Shown: piece by piece, positions 17,946-27,392 of the stretch
Position numbering within the stretch: the first letter of the stretch is position 1
How the letters are laid out: each line of letters begins with the position of its first letter
Assembly (NCBI GenBank): GCA_963761015.1
Contig: CAVXFL010000011.1
Span: 1-64,000 of the forward strand
Direction of reading: 5' to 3'
DNA from: CAVXFL01 sp963761015
GTDB lineage: Bacteria; Pseudomonadota; Alphaproteobacteria; Acetobacterales; Acetobacteraceae
DNA: 64,000 bases
Position numbers and translations under genes: made by a program
Notes under the pieces: generated by a model
Databases searched by the model: none
The model's input: only the letters and a program-made list of their open reading frames with translations
What the model was told of the DNA's origin: nothing

Positions 17946-19166
17946 TCAGGATCCCGCCAGCAGGTTGCGGAACTCGGAAGCCAACGCGCGGGCGAAGCCG
18001 GGATCGTTGATGTGTTCGGCGCGCCGGATAAGCCGCCTGCGCTCGCTCGGCCGCACGGTTTGCTCGAGCGTCGCGAACAGCGCGGCGTTCGCCTGCTCAT
18101 CGTGGAACGGCTGGCCGGGCGCATCCAGCGCCGAGACGCCGCCCTCCGGCAGCAGAAATCGTATCTCGCCCTCGCAGCGGTTCAGCCGCTCGCCGATCCA
18201 CCGCCCGATCGCTGCGCATTCCTCCGCCGTGGTGCGCATCAAGGTGACTTGCGGATTGTGCACGTAGAGGTTGCGACCGCGATATCGCTCCGGCACGGTC
18301 TCGATCGCACCGAAATTCACCATGTCGAGCGCGCCACAGGAGCCGACATAGGGAATGCGCGAGCGGGCGATGGCACCGAAGCGGTCTTCGGTGCAGGCAA
18401 AAACGCCACCGATGAGCAGGTCGCACACTTCCGTCGTGGTGATGTCGAGCACGCCGGCCAGCAGTCCGGAATCTGCCAGCTTTTCCATCGATTGGCCGCC
18501 AGTGCCGGTGGCGTGGAACACCAGGCAGTCATAGTCCGCGCGCAACAGCGCCGCGACCTGGTTCACGCAAGGCGTGGTGACGCCGAACATGGTGAGGCCG
18601 ATCGCCGGCTTGGCGTCGGCCGCCGGGGCAGCTGCGCCGCGCGCCATGCCGGCGATCGCGCGCGCGGCATTGCCGAGAATCACGCGGGAAATGCGGTTCA
18701 GCCCGGCGATGTCGGTCACCGAATACAGCATGGCGATGTCGCTCGGGCCGACATACGGCGCGACGTTGCTGGAGGCGACGGTGGAGACCATCAGCTTCGG
18801 CACCCCGATCGGCAACGCGCGCATGGCCGGCGTAATCAGCGCGGTGCCGCCCGAGCCGCCGACCCCGATCAGCCCGGCTACGTCGGAGCGCGTGGCGATG
18901 TAGCGCTCGAACGCCAGCGCCATGGCGGCGACCGCGCTGCCGCGAACGCCGGTGAACACCGCCGCCGCACCCGCCGGATGGTGCCCCGCAACCGTTTGCG
19001 GCGGTACCTCGGCGCTGCCCGACGCGCCAGTGGTCGAGAGATCGACCACGACCGCGCCGACCCCCTCTGCCGCGATCAGCCGCTCCAGATAGCAGAGTTC
19101 GGCGCCCTTCGTATCGGCGGTGCCGGCGATGTAAACGCGCGCTTCGGACAGCTTATCCGCTCCCAT
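17946..19166 (-). CDS. Tm-1-like ATP-binding domain protein (UPF0261)
   Basis: This is a 406-residue UPF0261/Tm-1-like protein. It has [21 protein letters not shown] at the N-terminus, [34 protein letters not shown] in the ATP-binding half and [33 protein letters not shown] in the second half. Relatives bind ATP, but their reaction in bacteria is not established. ATG 19166 removes a non-homologous extension. It is the first gene of the minus-strand arm and faces the ABC transporter operon across a 136-bp divergent region. Confidence 0.88.
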   Translation of the reverse strand: MGADKLSEARVYIAGTADTKGAELCYLERLIAAEGVGAVVVDLSTTGASGSAEVPPQTVAGHHPAGAAAVFTGVRGSAVAAMALAFERYIATRSDVAGLIGVGGSGGTALITPAMRALPIGVPKLMVSTVASSNVAPYVGPSDIAMLYSVTDIAGLNRISRVILGNAARAIAGMARGAAAPAADAKPAIGLTMFGVTTPCVNQVAALLRADYDCLVFHATGTGGQSMEKLADSGLLAGVLDITTTEVCDLLIGGVFACTEDRFGAIARSRIPYVGSCGALDMVNFGAIETVPERYRGRNLYVHNPQVTLMRTTAEECAAIGRWIGERLNRCEGEIRFLLPEGGVSALDAPGQPFHDEQANAALFATLEQTVRPSERRRLIRRAEHINDPGFARALASEFRNLLAGS

Positions 19167-19229
19167 TTCTCGGGATCGCCGAATACACACATCAAAGCGC
19201 AATACCCGGCCGAGGGAAAGAAGCTTCTC

Positions 19230-19259
19230 TTGACCTTGCAATCGAAGCATCCGATACGA
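19230..19259 (+). promoter_or_regulatory. Candidate promoter for the ABC transporter operon
   Basis: TTGACC (19230-19235) and ATACGA (19254-19259) are separated by 18 bp, about 44 bp before the start of the binding-protein gene. They lie in the divergent intergenic region shared with the opposite arm. The -10 match is partial. No regulator gene is adjacent. Confidence 0.35.
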
Positions 19260-19302
19260 GCGCCAACAACTGGGCTACAGCGGCCACAAACGGGGGACGT
19301 CC

Positions 19303-20787
19303 ATGCCAAAATCAATGATCGGATCGGGGTTCGCCGGTGCCGGCGGCATCGCCCGGCGGCGGCTGTTGCAGGGCTCGGCGGCGCTCGGCGCGAGCGTGCT
19401 CGCCGCTCCGCAACTCGCGCGGGCGAAGGTGGAGAAGAGCCCGCTCCAGGGCAAGTCCATCCACATGCAGATCCTCGGCGTCGCGGGCTGGCTGCCGAGC
19501 AAGCTCGGCGTGGACATGTCGCCGGAGTTCGCGAAATACGCCAAGGGCAAATACGGCTACGACGTCAGCTTCTCGTTCGCCGATGCGCCGTTCGGCGCGC
19601 TGTTCCAGAAGGCGGCGACCTCGCTCGCCACGCACAGCCAGGAATACAACGTCATCATCAGTGACAGCCAGTGGCTCGGCGCGTTGGCGACGCCGAAATG
19701 GATCGTGCAGATCAACGACATCATCAAGAAGAATCCGGAACTGAATATCGAGTGGTGGTCGCCGACCATCCGCTCCAGCTACCAGGTTTACCCCGACGGA
19801 TCCAACAAGCTGTGGGGCTTTCCCGAAGTCGGCGACTGCTACGGCATCTTCATCCGCAAGGACATTCTGGAAGGCCCCGGCGAGGCGGCCGCGTTCAAGG
19901 CCAAGTTCAACCGGCCGCTGCCGACTACCTGGGACGACTTCGAGAAGATGGACTACGACGCGTGGCTCGATCTGCTCGCGTTCTTCAATCGGCCGGAAAA
20001 AGGCTATCACGCCTTGGCCGCGCAATACTCGCGCGAATACGACGCGGCGAGTTGCCCCACGATGTCGGTGATGCGCTCCACGGGTGGCGACGTGTGGGAC
20101 CCCAAAACCGGCCAGGTGCAGGGTATCCTCGACACGCCCTCCAACGCGAAGGCGATGGAGATGTACAAGGCGCTGCTGAAGTATCAGCCTCCGGGCGCCA
20201 CAAACTATTTCATCGCCGAAGTGATCGACGCCTTCACGCAGGGCAAGGTGTTTGCCGCCTGGCAGTGGGTGGCGACCGGTGCCACGATGATTCCGGCCAG
20301 CCTGAAGGACAAGGTGCTGGTGGTGCCGCCGCCGGCGTTCAAAGGCAAGGACGGCAAGCTGAACCGCAATTACATCATCGGCGGGCAGCCTTGGGTGCTC
20401 AATGCGTTCAACGATCCCGCGCACATGCAGGTCGCCATCGACTTCATGAAATGGTGGTATCTACCGGATACCTCGCACGAATACCTGAAGCGCGGCGGCA
20501 TGCCGTGCGACAAGGCGACCTGCTCGCGGCCGGATTTCGACAGCATCTACCCGTGGAACAAGACTTACAAGTACATGCTGCTCCGCAGCTCGGATTTCTG
20601 GCACGATCCGAAGTATTCCGAGATGCTGTCGGATCAGCAGGAGGCGCTGACGGGCTACTACACCGGGCAGATCAAGGACCCGCTGCACGCGCTGCAGTGG
20701 GTCGCCTGCCAGCAGCAAAAAATCCTGTTCGACGCAGGCACGGCGGAAAAACAGCCAACCGGCGCCTGCAGCGGGATCCGGCTCTAG
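19303..20787 (+). CDS. ABC transporter substrate-binding protein (family 1)
   Basis: This is a 494-residue extracellular solute-binding protein. The N-terminus has a twin-arginine-like signal (ARRRLLQGSAALGASVLAAPQLARA), so export folded through Tat is likely. The mature part has the SBP_bac_1 fold landmarks FADAPFGALFQKAATSLATHSQEYNVIISDSQW and VFAAWQWVATGA. It is somewhat shorter than the GlpV-type glycerol-binding proteins. It leads an operon with two permeases, a small membrane protein and two ATPases, ending in a DhaK-DhaL kinase. A polyol or short sugar is therefore the likely ligand (inference). Confidence 0.88.
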   Translation: MPKSMIGSGFAGAGGIARRRLLQGSAALGASVLAAPQLARAKVEKSPLQGKSIHMQILGVAGWLPSKLGVDMSPEFAKYAKGKYGYDVSFSFADAPFGALFQKAATSLATHSQEYNVIISDSQWLGALATPKWIVQINDIIKKNPELNIEWWSPTIRSSYQVYPDGSNKLWGFPEVGDCYGIFIRKDILEGPGEAAAFKAKFNRPLPTTWDDFEKMDYDAWLDLLAFFNRPEKGYHALAAQYSREYDAASCPTMSVMRSTGGDVWDPKTGQVQGILDTPSNAKAMEMYKALLKYQPPGATNYFIAEVIDAFTQGKVFAAWQWVATGATMIPASLKDKVLVVPPPAFKGKDGKLNRNYIIGGQPWVLNAFNDPAHMQVAIDFMKWWYLPDTSHEYLKRGGMPCDKATCSRPDFDSIYPWNKTYKYMLLRSSDFWHDPKYSEMLSDQQEALTGYYTGQIKDPLHALQWVACQQQKILFDAGTAEKQPTGACSGIRL

Positions 20788-20791
20788 TCGC

Positions 20792-21763
20792 ATGGCCGGA
20801 GGCGGCGGTGCTGCCGTCGCGGTCTCGTCCGGCCGCGCGTTCGCCCCGGGCCGGCGGCCCGGGCTGCTAGCGGTTTTCGGCCGGCGCGAGATCCTTCCCA
20901 CCCTGCTGATCGCGCCGGTCCTGATCTTCTTCATCGTCTGGAACACGATCCCCACGCTCTGGCTGCTCGGCCTCAGCTTCTATCGCTTCTCGCTCACCAG
21001 CGGCCGGCCGCCGATCTATGCGGGGCTGTACAACTACACCACTATCCTGAACGATGCAGGCACGTGGTTCGATCTCAGCCGCACCTTCATTTTCGTGGTG
21101 CTGGCCGTCGGTATCGAGACGGTGTTGGGATTCCTGCTCGGGCTGTTGTTCTGGCGCAGCGACCGGCTGCCTGGGCGGCGCTTGGCACTTACCCTCCTGT
21201 TCGCACCGATGGTGGTGACGCCGGTGGCCGCTGGCACGTTCTGGCGGCTGATCTACGACCCGACCTTCGGCGTGCTGGACTGGTTCCTTCGCCTGATCGG
21301 CTTCGGCACGGTGAATTTTTTGAGCGACGCCAACGTGGCGTTCGGCGCCGTGCTCGGCGTGGACGTCTGGATGTGGACGCCGTTCATGGTGCTGATGACC
21401 CTGGCGGCGCTCGCCTCGGTGCCGAAGGCCGAGCTGGAGGCGGCGGAAATCGACCGGCTGAGCTGGTGGCAGCGCTTCTCGCTGGTGATCCTCTACCACG
21501 GCAAGTTCATCCTGATGCTCGGTCTGCTGCTACGCACGATCGACGCGTTCAAGACGATGGACCTGATCTTCGACATGACCTACGGCGGCCCCGGCACCGC
21601 GACCGAGCTGGTCGCCATCACCTTGTTCCGCCACGCCTTCGAGGCGTTCAACATGGGCAGCTCGTCGGCGCTCGCGGTGATCCTGCTGCTCATCTCCATC
21701 GCGTTTACGGCCACGTTCCTCTACGTGCTCTATTTGCGGGAACGCAAGGCGGCGATCGCATGA
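20792..21763 (+). CDS. ABC transporter permease, sugar type
   Basis: This 323-residue inner-membrane permease has six predicted membrane segments (for example ILPTLLIAPVLIFFIVWNTI and LILMLGLL-type helices). The cytoplasmic EAA loop reads ELEAAEIDRLSWWQRFSLVILYH. It belongs to the MalF/UgpA-like binding-protein-dependent group. It begins 4 bp after the binding-protein stop. Its TGA overlaps an ATG at 21760 that is the expected start of the second permease. Confidence 0.88.
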   Translation: MAGGGGAAVAVSSGRAFAPGRRPGLLAVFGRREILPTLLIAPVLIFFIVWNTIPTLWLLGLSFYRFSLTSGRPPIYAGLYNYTTILNDAGTWFDLSRTFIFVVLAVGIETVLGFLLGLLFWRSDRLPGRRLALTLLFAPMVVTPVAAGTFWRLIYDPTFGVLDWFLRLIGFGTVNFLSDANVAFGAVLGVDVWMWTPFMVLMTLAALASVPKAELEAAEIDRLSWWQRFSLVILYHGKFILMLGLLLRTIDAFKTMDLIFDMTYGGPGTATELVAITLFRHAFEAFNMGSSSALAVILLLISIAFTATFLYVLYLRERKAAIA

Positions 21764-22591
21764 CGGATCGGCTGCGCCGAAAGCCTATATCACGCGCTGC
21801 TGTGGCTGGTGGCGCTGGCGTTCTTTGCGCCGGTGTTCTGGATCGCGCTCTCGTCCTTCAAGACCGCGCGGGAGATCCTGGCGGTGCCGCCGGTGCTGTT
21901 CTTCCGCCCGACACTGGCGAACTACGAGCGGCTGTTCGCGCTGCCGCAGTTCCAGCACACCTTCATCAACAGCGTCACGCTGTCGGTGGCGGCGGTGGTG
22001 ATCGCGGTCGCGGTGTCCTTCCTGGCCGCGTTCGCGTTCTCCCGCTTCAAGCCGGCCGCCACCAGCTTTCTGATGTTCCTGCTGCTGTCGATCCGCATGT
22101 TGCCCGGCTCGGCGGCGATTCTGCCGGTTTACCTGATGTACGTGGCGTTCGGCTGGAAGGACAGCTTCATCGCCATGACGCTGTTCTACGCCATGTTCTC
22201 CATCCCGTTCTCGGTCTGGATCCTGAAGGGCTTCATCGACGGGGTGTCGCCGCGCTTCGACGAGACCGGCTTGGTGAACGGCGCCTCCTGGTTCGGCATC
22301 ATCACTAGGCTGGTGCTGCCGCAGGCGTTTCCCGGCGTGATCGCCGCACTGATCTTCAACTTCATCTTCGTCTGGAACGAGTTCCTGTTCAACTACATCA
22401 TCGGCGGCATCAACACCTCGAACATTCCGGTCATCCTCGCCACCAACATCTCCAACGGCGGCGGCATCGACTGGACGTTCCTGTCGTCGCTGACCACTAT
22501 CTACATCATCCCGCCGATCCTGATCGTCTATTTCTTCCAGCGTTTCCTGCTGGTCGGCATGACGTTCGGCACGGTGCGCGGAGAGGTATGA
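21760..22591 (+). CDS. ABC transporter permease, second subunit (frameshift near start)
   Basis: This is a MalG/UgpE-like permease with an EAA loop (DETGLVNGASWFGIITRLVLPQAFPGVI) and membrane helices including ALLWLVALAFFAPVFWIALSSF. The coupled ATG at 21760 reads MTDRLRRKP, then falls out of frame. Removing one base near 21787 (CCTATATCAC) gives KPYHALLWLVALAFF and continues to the TGA at 22589-22591. Without that correction only a GTG at 21809, with no ribosome-binding site, is available. The conceptual length is about 277 residues. An assembly error is more likely than a real break. Confidence 0.82.
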
Positions 22592-22595
22592 TCCA

Positions 22596-22874
22596 GTGGA
22601 AAGCCGTTTGCTTGCCCGCGTCGAACTCGGGCTGATCGTGCTGATGGTGGCGGGCTTCGTGCTGATCACCCAGCAATGGAGCTTCGGGCTCTATCAGTTC
22701 GGGCTGCTTACGGTGATCGGCGCGACCATCTTGAATATTGCGGTCGGCAATGTGCCGCGGGCCGCGCGCGGCTGGCGGATCGCGCGCGCGATCGTTCTTA
22801 TTCTGCTGACCACGGCCGCGGTGTTCGGGCTCGGCATCGAGCTGGTCCCTTACCTCGCCAAGCTCGGGCAGTAA
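22596..22874 (+). CDS. Small ABC-transporter-associated membrane protein (GlpU/DUF2160-like)
   Basis: This is a 92-residue protein with three hydrophobic segments (VELGLIVLMVAGFVLI, FGLLTVIGATILNIAV, IVLILLTTAAVFGLGI). It starts at GTG 22596, 4 bp after the permease stop. Its position between the permeases and the two ATPases, its size and its topology match the DUF2160-type GlpU component of the GlpSTPQUV glycerol importer of rhizobia. The resemblance is by architecture; residue-level homology was not tested. Confidence 0.65.
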   Translation: MESRLLARVELGLIVLMVAGFVLITQQWSFGLYQFGLLTVIGATILNIAVGNVPRAARGWRIARAIVLILLTTAAVFGLGIELVPYLAKLGQ

Positions 22875-22878
22875 TGCC

Positions 22879-23963
22879 GTGAGCCACATCCGCATCGAGG
22901 GCCTGAGCAAGTCGTATCGCGGGGCCGCCGCGCTCTCGGGCATCGACCTGGAGAGTGGAGCCGCAGAGTTTTACCGTGTTCTGCGGCCCGCCCGGGCTCG
23001 GGGAAATCCGTGCTGATGCGCATCCTGATCGGGCTGGAGGAGCCCTCTGCGGGGCGCATCCTGGTGGATGGCACGGACATCACCCGCCTGCCGGCGGCGG
23101 CGCGGTTCGATCGGCTATGTACCGCAGTCCTTCGCGCTGTTCCCGCATATGAGCGTGTTTAGCAACATCGCCTATCCGATTGGCGATGCAGGGCGTCGCC
23201 AAGGCGGAAATCGCCGCGCCGCGTCGATCAGGCGGCGCAGATGCTGCGCATTCGTCCACTTCTAAAGAAACGGCCGAGCGAGCTTTCGGGCGGCGAGAAG
23301 CAGCGCGCGGCGATCGCGCGCGGCATTCTGAAGAACGCCCACATTTTCATTTTCGACGATCCGCTGGTCGGGCTCGATTTCAAGCTGCGCGAGAGCCTGA
23401 TGGACGATCTCAAGGATCTGCGCGCCGAGCTGAACGCGACGTTCCTGTACATCACGTCGGACTCGCTCGAGGCGCTCATCATGGCCGAGCACCTCGTGGT
23501 GATGGATCAGGGCCGGATCGTGCAGTCGGGCCCGGTCGATGCGGTATATTATCAGCCTGCGGCGCTGCGCGCGGCGGAGCTGGTTGGGTTTCCCCGCTGC
23601 AACGTCGTCCCCGGCCGGATCGAGAACGGCGTCTGTTCCACCAACTTGCTCCGGTTTCCGGCCGCGCTCGAGCGCGCCGCCGGCGAGGTTTCCGTAATGA
23701 TCCGCCCGGAGAGCATCGTTTACGATCCCGCCACCTCCGGCCGGCACGGCGAGATCCGGCTGATCGAAAATCTCGGCGCCGAAAGCGTGGTGTATTTCGA
23801 TTTCGCCGGAGCCACGCTGGTCACCACTGCGCCCAGCCGGATTGTCGCCGATCTGGATCTCAGGGACCGGTTCCCGTTCGCGCTGCGCCCGGAGACGATC
23901 CTGCTGTACGACCGCGCTTCCGGCGGCCTGGTCGGGCGGGGAGCGGAGGGCACCGTTGCCTGA
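22879..23963 (+). pseudogene. ABC transporter ATP-binding protein 1, multiply frameshifted
   Basis: The conceptual product is a ~355-residue sugar-type ATPase beginning at GTG 22879 ([24 protein letters not shown]). Walker A can be read as FCGPPGSGKS only after frame corrections. [25 protein letters not shown] (Q-loop), LSGGEKQRAAIARGI (signature), IFIFDDPLVGLDFK (Walker B) and a C-terminal TOBE-type domain follow. Five single-base insertions occur at about 22952, 22996, 23105, 23183 and 23222. From 23241 to the stop the frame is clean. Either the gene is decayed or this stretch is badly assembled; the flanking genes of the operon are intact, which favours the second. Confidence 0.75.
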
Positions 23964-25056
23964 CATCCGCCTGACCTCGCTGACCCGCCGCTTCGGCGCG
24001 CTGGTGGCGGTCGACGATATTACGATGACGTTCCCGGAAGGCACGGTGACGTGCCTGCTCGGTCCCAGCGGGTGCGGTAAAACCACGTTGATGCGCATGA
24101 TTGCCGGACTCGAAACGCCGAGCGCCGGAACCATCCGCTTCGGCGATCGCGACGTGACCCGTCTGCCACCGCGCAAGCGCGACGTCGCGATGGTGTTCCA
24201 GTATCCGGTAATGTACCGTCCGCTGAGCGTCGAGCAGAACATCGCGCTCGCGTTGCGGGGCGAGCGGCGGCTGAGCGCCGCCGAGCGCCGCCAGCGGCTC
24301 GAGGAGGTAATGGAGATCCTGCAACTCGGCCCGCAGCGCGACGGGCACATCGAGGCGCTGGACAGCGGCACGCGGCAGAAAGTGGCGGTGGGGCGGGCGA
24401 TCGCGCGCAGTTCGGACGTGATCCTGTTCGACGAGCCGACCACCAATGTCGAGGTCAACGCCAAGCTGCAGTTGATCCGCGCGTTCAAGGAATTTCGCCG
24501 CCGCTTCCGCCAGACCATCATCTACGTCACGCACGACCAGACCGAGGCGATGACCTTGGCTGATCAGATCGCGCTGATGCAGGAGGGCCGCATCTCGCAA
24601 TGCAGCGCGCCGCGCCGCCTGTATGAAATGCCGGACACCGAGTTCGGCGGCTGGTTCCTGGGCAATCCCGGGATGAATTTCCTCGCCCCCTCCGGCGAGC
24701 GCAATGGCGCCCTGCGCTTCGACGGGTTCGCCGCGCCGATCGCCAAGCCGGCGGGCGATGCCGCGGCTCTGCGCATCGGCATCCGGCCGGAATATGTGCG
24801 CGTGTTGAGCGCGGGCGCGCCGGACGGTGTGCCGGCGCGCGTGCTGCGCCATTCCATCACCATCGGCGGGCAGGTGCTGCTCACGCTCGCCGTCGGCGAG
24901 ACGCGGGTGAAAGCGAAGCTGCCGCCTGGGCGGGCATGGCTCGCGGCCGACGAGGTCGCGGTTGAATGCCCGCTGGAGCACGCGGTGTTCTTCCGCGACG
25001 GCGCGCGCCTGCCCGATGCGCCGCGCGCGGTCGGCATGGCCGCGCTGCACGCCTGA
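23956..25056 (+). CDS. ABC transporter ATP-binding protein 2
   Basis: This is a 366-residue ATPase with Walker A (LLGPSGCGKTTLMRMI), Q-loop (AMVFQYPVMYRPLSV), Walker B (VILFDEPTTNVE), switch His (IYVTHDQTEAM) and a C-terminal regulatory TOBE domain. The signature motif is unusual: LDSGTRQKVAVGRAI instead of LSGGQ. Degenerate signatures are known where two different ATPases pair, as in two-ATPase glycerol importers, so a heterodimer with the preceding gene is likely. It starts at TTG 23956 and overlaps the previous stop by 8 bp. Confidence 0.88.
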   Translation: MPDIRLTSLTRRFGALVAVDDITMTFPEGTVTCLLGPSGCGKTTLMRMIAGLETPSAGTIRFGDRDVTRLPPRKRDVAMVFQYPVMYRPLSVEQNIALALRGERRLSAAERRQRLEEVMEILQLGPQRDGHIEALDSGTRQKVAVGRAIARSSDVILFDEPTTNVEVNAKLQLIRAFKEFRRRFRQTIIYVTHDQTEAMTLADQIALMQEGRISQCSAPRRLYEMPDTEFGGWFLGNPGMNFLAPSGERNGALRFDGFAAPIAKPAGDAAALRIGIRPEYVRVLSAGAPDGVPARVLRHSITIGGQVLLTLAVGETRVKAKLPPGRAWLAADEVAVECPLEHAVFFRDGARLPDAPRAVGMAALHA

Positions 25057-25066
25057 ACCGGCCCGC

Positions 25067-26756
25067 ATGAAAAAGCTCATCAACGCGCCGCGGCAGGTGG
25101 TTCGGGAAATGCTGGAAGGCCTGGTCGCGATCACGCCGGGCCTGGCGCTGCTGGAGGGCGAAACGGTCGTCGTGCGCGCGGACGTTCCGCTGCGCGATCA
25201 GGTTGCGCTGATCTCCGGTGGCGGCAGCGGCCACGAGCCGGCCCATGCGGGATATGTCGGCCGCGGTATGCTGGCCGCGGCGGTGGCGGGTGACGTGTTC
25301 ACCTCGCCGGCAACGGACTCGGTGCTGGCGGCGATCCGCGTCGTCGCCGGGCCTCCGGGTGTACTGCTGATCGTCAAGAACTATACGGGGGATCGGCTGA
25401 ATTTCGGCCTTGCGGCCGAGTTGGCGCGCAGCGAGGGCATCGCGGTCGAGATGGTCGTGGTGGACGACGACGTGGCGCTCGCGGCGGACGGCGGCCATGC
25501 TGGGCGGCGCGGCATCGCTGGCACCGTGCTGGTGCACAAGATCGCCGGTGCCGCTGCGGCGCAGGGCCAGCCGCTGGCTGAGGTGAAGCGGGCGGCCGAG
25601 GGCGCGATCGCCGATCTCGGGACCATGGGCGTGGCGCTCACGCCCTGCACCGTGCCCGCCGCCGGCCGCCCCGGCTTCACGCTGGAGCCGGAGGAGATCG
25701 AGCTCGGTTTGGGGATTCACGGCGAGGCCGGCGTGCGCCGCGAGCGCATCGCCCCGGTGGACCGCCTAGTGGATGAGATGCTCGGCCGCATCGTCGCGGA
25801 CCGCGGGATTGTTGCCGGCGAGAGCGTGGCCGTTCTGATAAACGGGCTCGGCGGCACGCCGGCGATGGAACTGGCCATCGTCGCCCGCAGTGCGGTCGAA
25901 TGGCTGGGCCGGCGCGGCATCGGCGTGGCGCGGGCCTGGAGCGGCTCGTTCCTGACCGCGCTGGAAATGGCCGGCTGCTCGCTTTCGCTGCTGCGCGTGG
26001 ATGAGGAGCGGCTGGCGCTGCTCGATGCGCCGGCGCAGGTGCCCGCCTGGCCGGCCGTCCCGGCCGTCCCGGCCGCCCTCGATCGCCCGCGCATCGCGGC
26101 GCGCGGCCGCGCCGCGGCCACGCTGCCAAGCCGGCAAGCCCGGCCCGCTCGGCCCGGTGCTGCGCGCCGTCGCGGCGGCCTTGCGGCGCGAGGAGCACCG
26201 CCTTACCGCGCTCGATCAGGCGGTCGGCGACGGCGATCTCGGCATCAGCCTCGCGCGCGGCGCAGAGGCGGTCGAGCGCGACATGGCCGGCTACGACCTC
26301 TCGGACCCCGCGGCTACCCTGCGCGGCCTCTCCGCCACGCTGATGCGCGCGCTGGGCGGAACCTCGGGGCCGCTCTACGCCGCGTTCCTGCTGCGCGCCG
26401 CGGCGGCGATGGACGGGCGGCGGGTGACCAGCGCCGCCGATTGGGCCGCGGCGCTGCAGGCTGGCATCGACGCCGTCGCCGAACTCGGCGGCGCTCGACC
26501 CGGCGATCGCACCATGCTGGACGCGCTGTATCCGGCCTCGGCGGCGCTGCAGGACGCCTTGGCCGCCGGCGAGCCCTGGCGCGAGGCGCTTTTCCGCGCC
26601 CTCGGCGCCGCAAGCGACGGCGCCGAACGCACCGCCGCGATCGCCGCACGGCGCGGGCGCTCGAGCTATCTGGGCGATCGCGCGATCGGTCATCCGGACC
26701 CGGGCGCGGTGGCCGTTACGGTCTGGCTGAATGCGATCCGCCGCACGCTAGGATAG
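25067..26756 (+). CDS. Dihydroxyacetone kinase-type DhaK-DhaL fusion (frameshift)
   Basis: This is a ~563-residue ATP-dependent DAK. The DhaK part has LISGGGSGHEPAHAGYVG and the substrate-binding His in LGLGIHGEAG (residue about 218). A Pro/Ala-rich linker follows, then the ATP-binding DhaL part: ALDQAVGDGDLGISLARGAE, LGGTSGPLYAAF and GDRTMLDALYPA. DhaK and DhaL are in different frames, joined by one extra base at about 26110-26130 in the linker. Single-chain DAKs phosphorylate dihydroxyacetone or small ketoses such as erythrulose. It starts 10 bp after the ATPase stop, so import and phosphorylation are coupled. Confidence 0.85.
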
Positions 26757-26810
26757 CATTTGCCGGCCGGGCGCGTGGGGACCGCTCGCCCACGGCGCGC
26801 GGCGGAACCG

Positions 26811-27069
26811 ATGATGGCCGGGCTCCAGATGCGCGAGCTGGAACTGCCGCCGCATGGGGGCCAGGGACTGCTGGGCGTGCCATCCCGCCGACACATCGGG
26901 CTCGTGCTGTTCGCCCACGGCAGCGGCAGCAGCCGGCTCAGTCCGCGCAACAACGGGGTCGCCGGGGCCGCTATGCGAGGCCGGACTTGCGAGCCTGCTG
27001 TTCGACCTGCTGAGCGGGGTGGAATCCGCGGATCACGCGCTGGTGTTCGACATTGCGCTCCTGGACTAA
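26811..27069 (+). pseudogene. Alpha/beta hydrolase (dienelactone hydrolase-like), N-terminal fragment
   Basis: LVLFAHGSGSSRLSPRNNGVA is the oxyanion-hole region of a dienelactone-hydrolase-like protein. After a +1 shift at about 26970 the reading CEAGLASLLFDLLSGVES and VFDIALLD continues it. The nucleophile elbow and the rest of the protein are missing because an IS1380 remnant begins just after 27069. Confidence 0.7.
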
Positions 27070-27260
27070 CCCGGAATTCTCACACTGACGCGCCGTACGC
27101 TGACGCGCACCAAGGTGCCGATCTTCAGCAGCACCAGCCGGATCGTGCCGTTGGTGGCCTGGGCGAACTGAGTGTGCGCCAGCCCATGCGGCGCAGCGCA
27201 CCGAGCAGCACGTAAGCAATCGACGCAAAACACAGCCGCAAAGAGGCGGCTGTTGCGCTA
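27070..27260 (-). pseudogene. IS1380-family transposase, C-terminal remnant
   Basis: On the minus strand, LRLCFASIAYVLLGALRRMG and, after a frameshift near 27182, AHTQFAQATNGTIRLVLLKIGTLVRVSVRRV match the conserved C-terminal end of IS1380 transposases. Only about 60 residues remain and no terminal repeats were found. It marks the break in the hydrolase gene. Confidence 0.65.
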
Positions 27261-27392
27261 CCCGGCCGGCTCCCGAGCTGTTGCACCCCCACGGGCGGGC
27301 ACACACCGTGGCAAAATTCCCGTGGCACCCGTAGTAGGTGCGGCTTGCGTGATGGTGCTGCTGGGGCGCTCTGAACACGGAGGACGAAGCCA

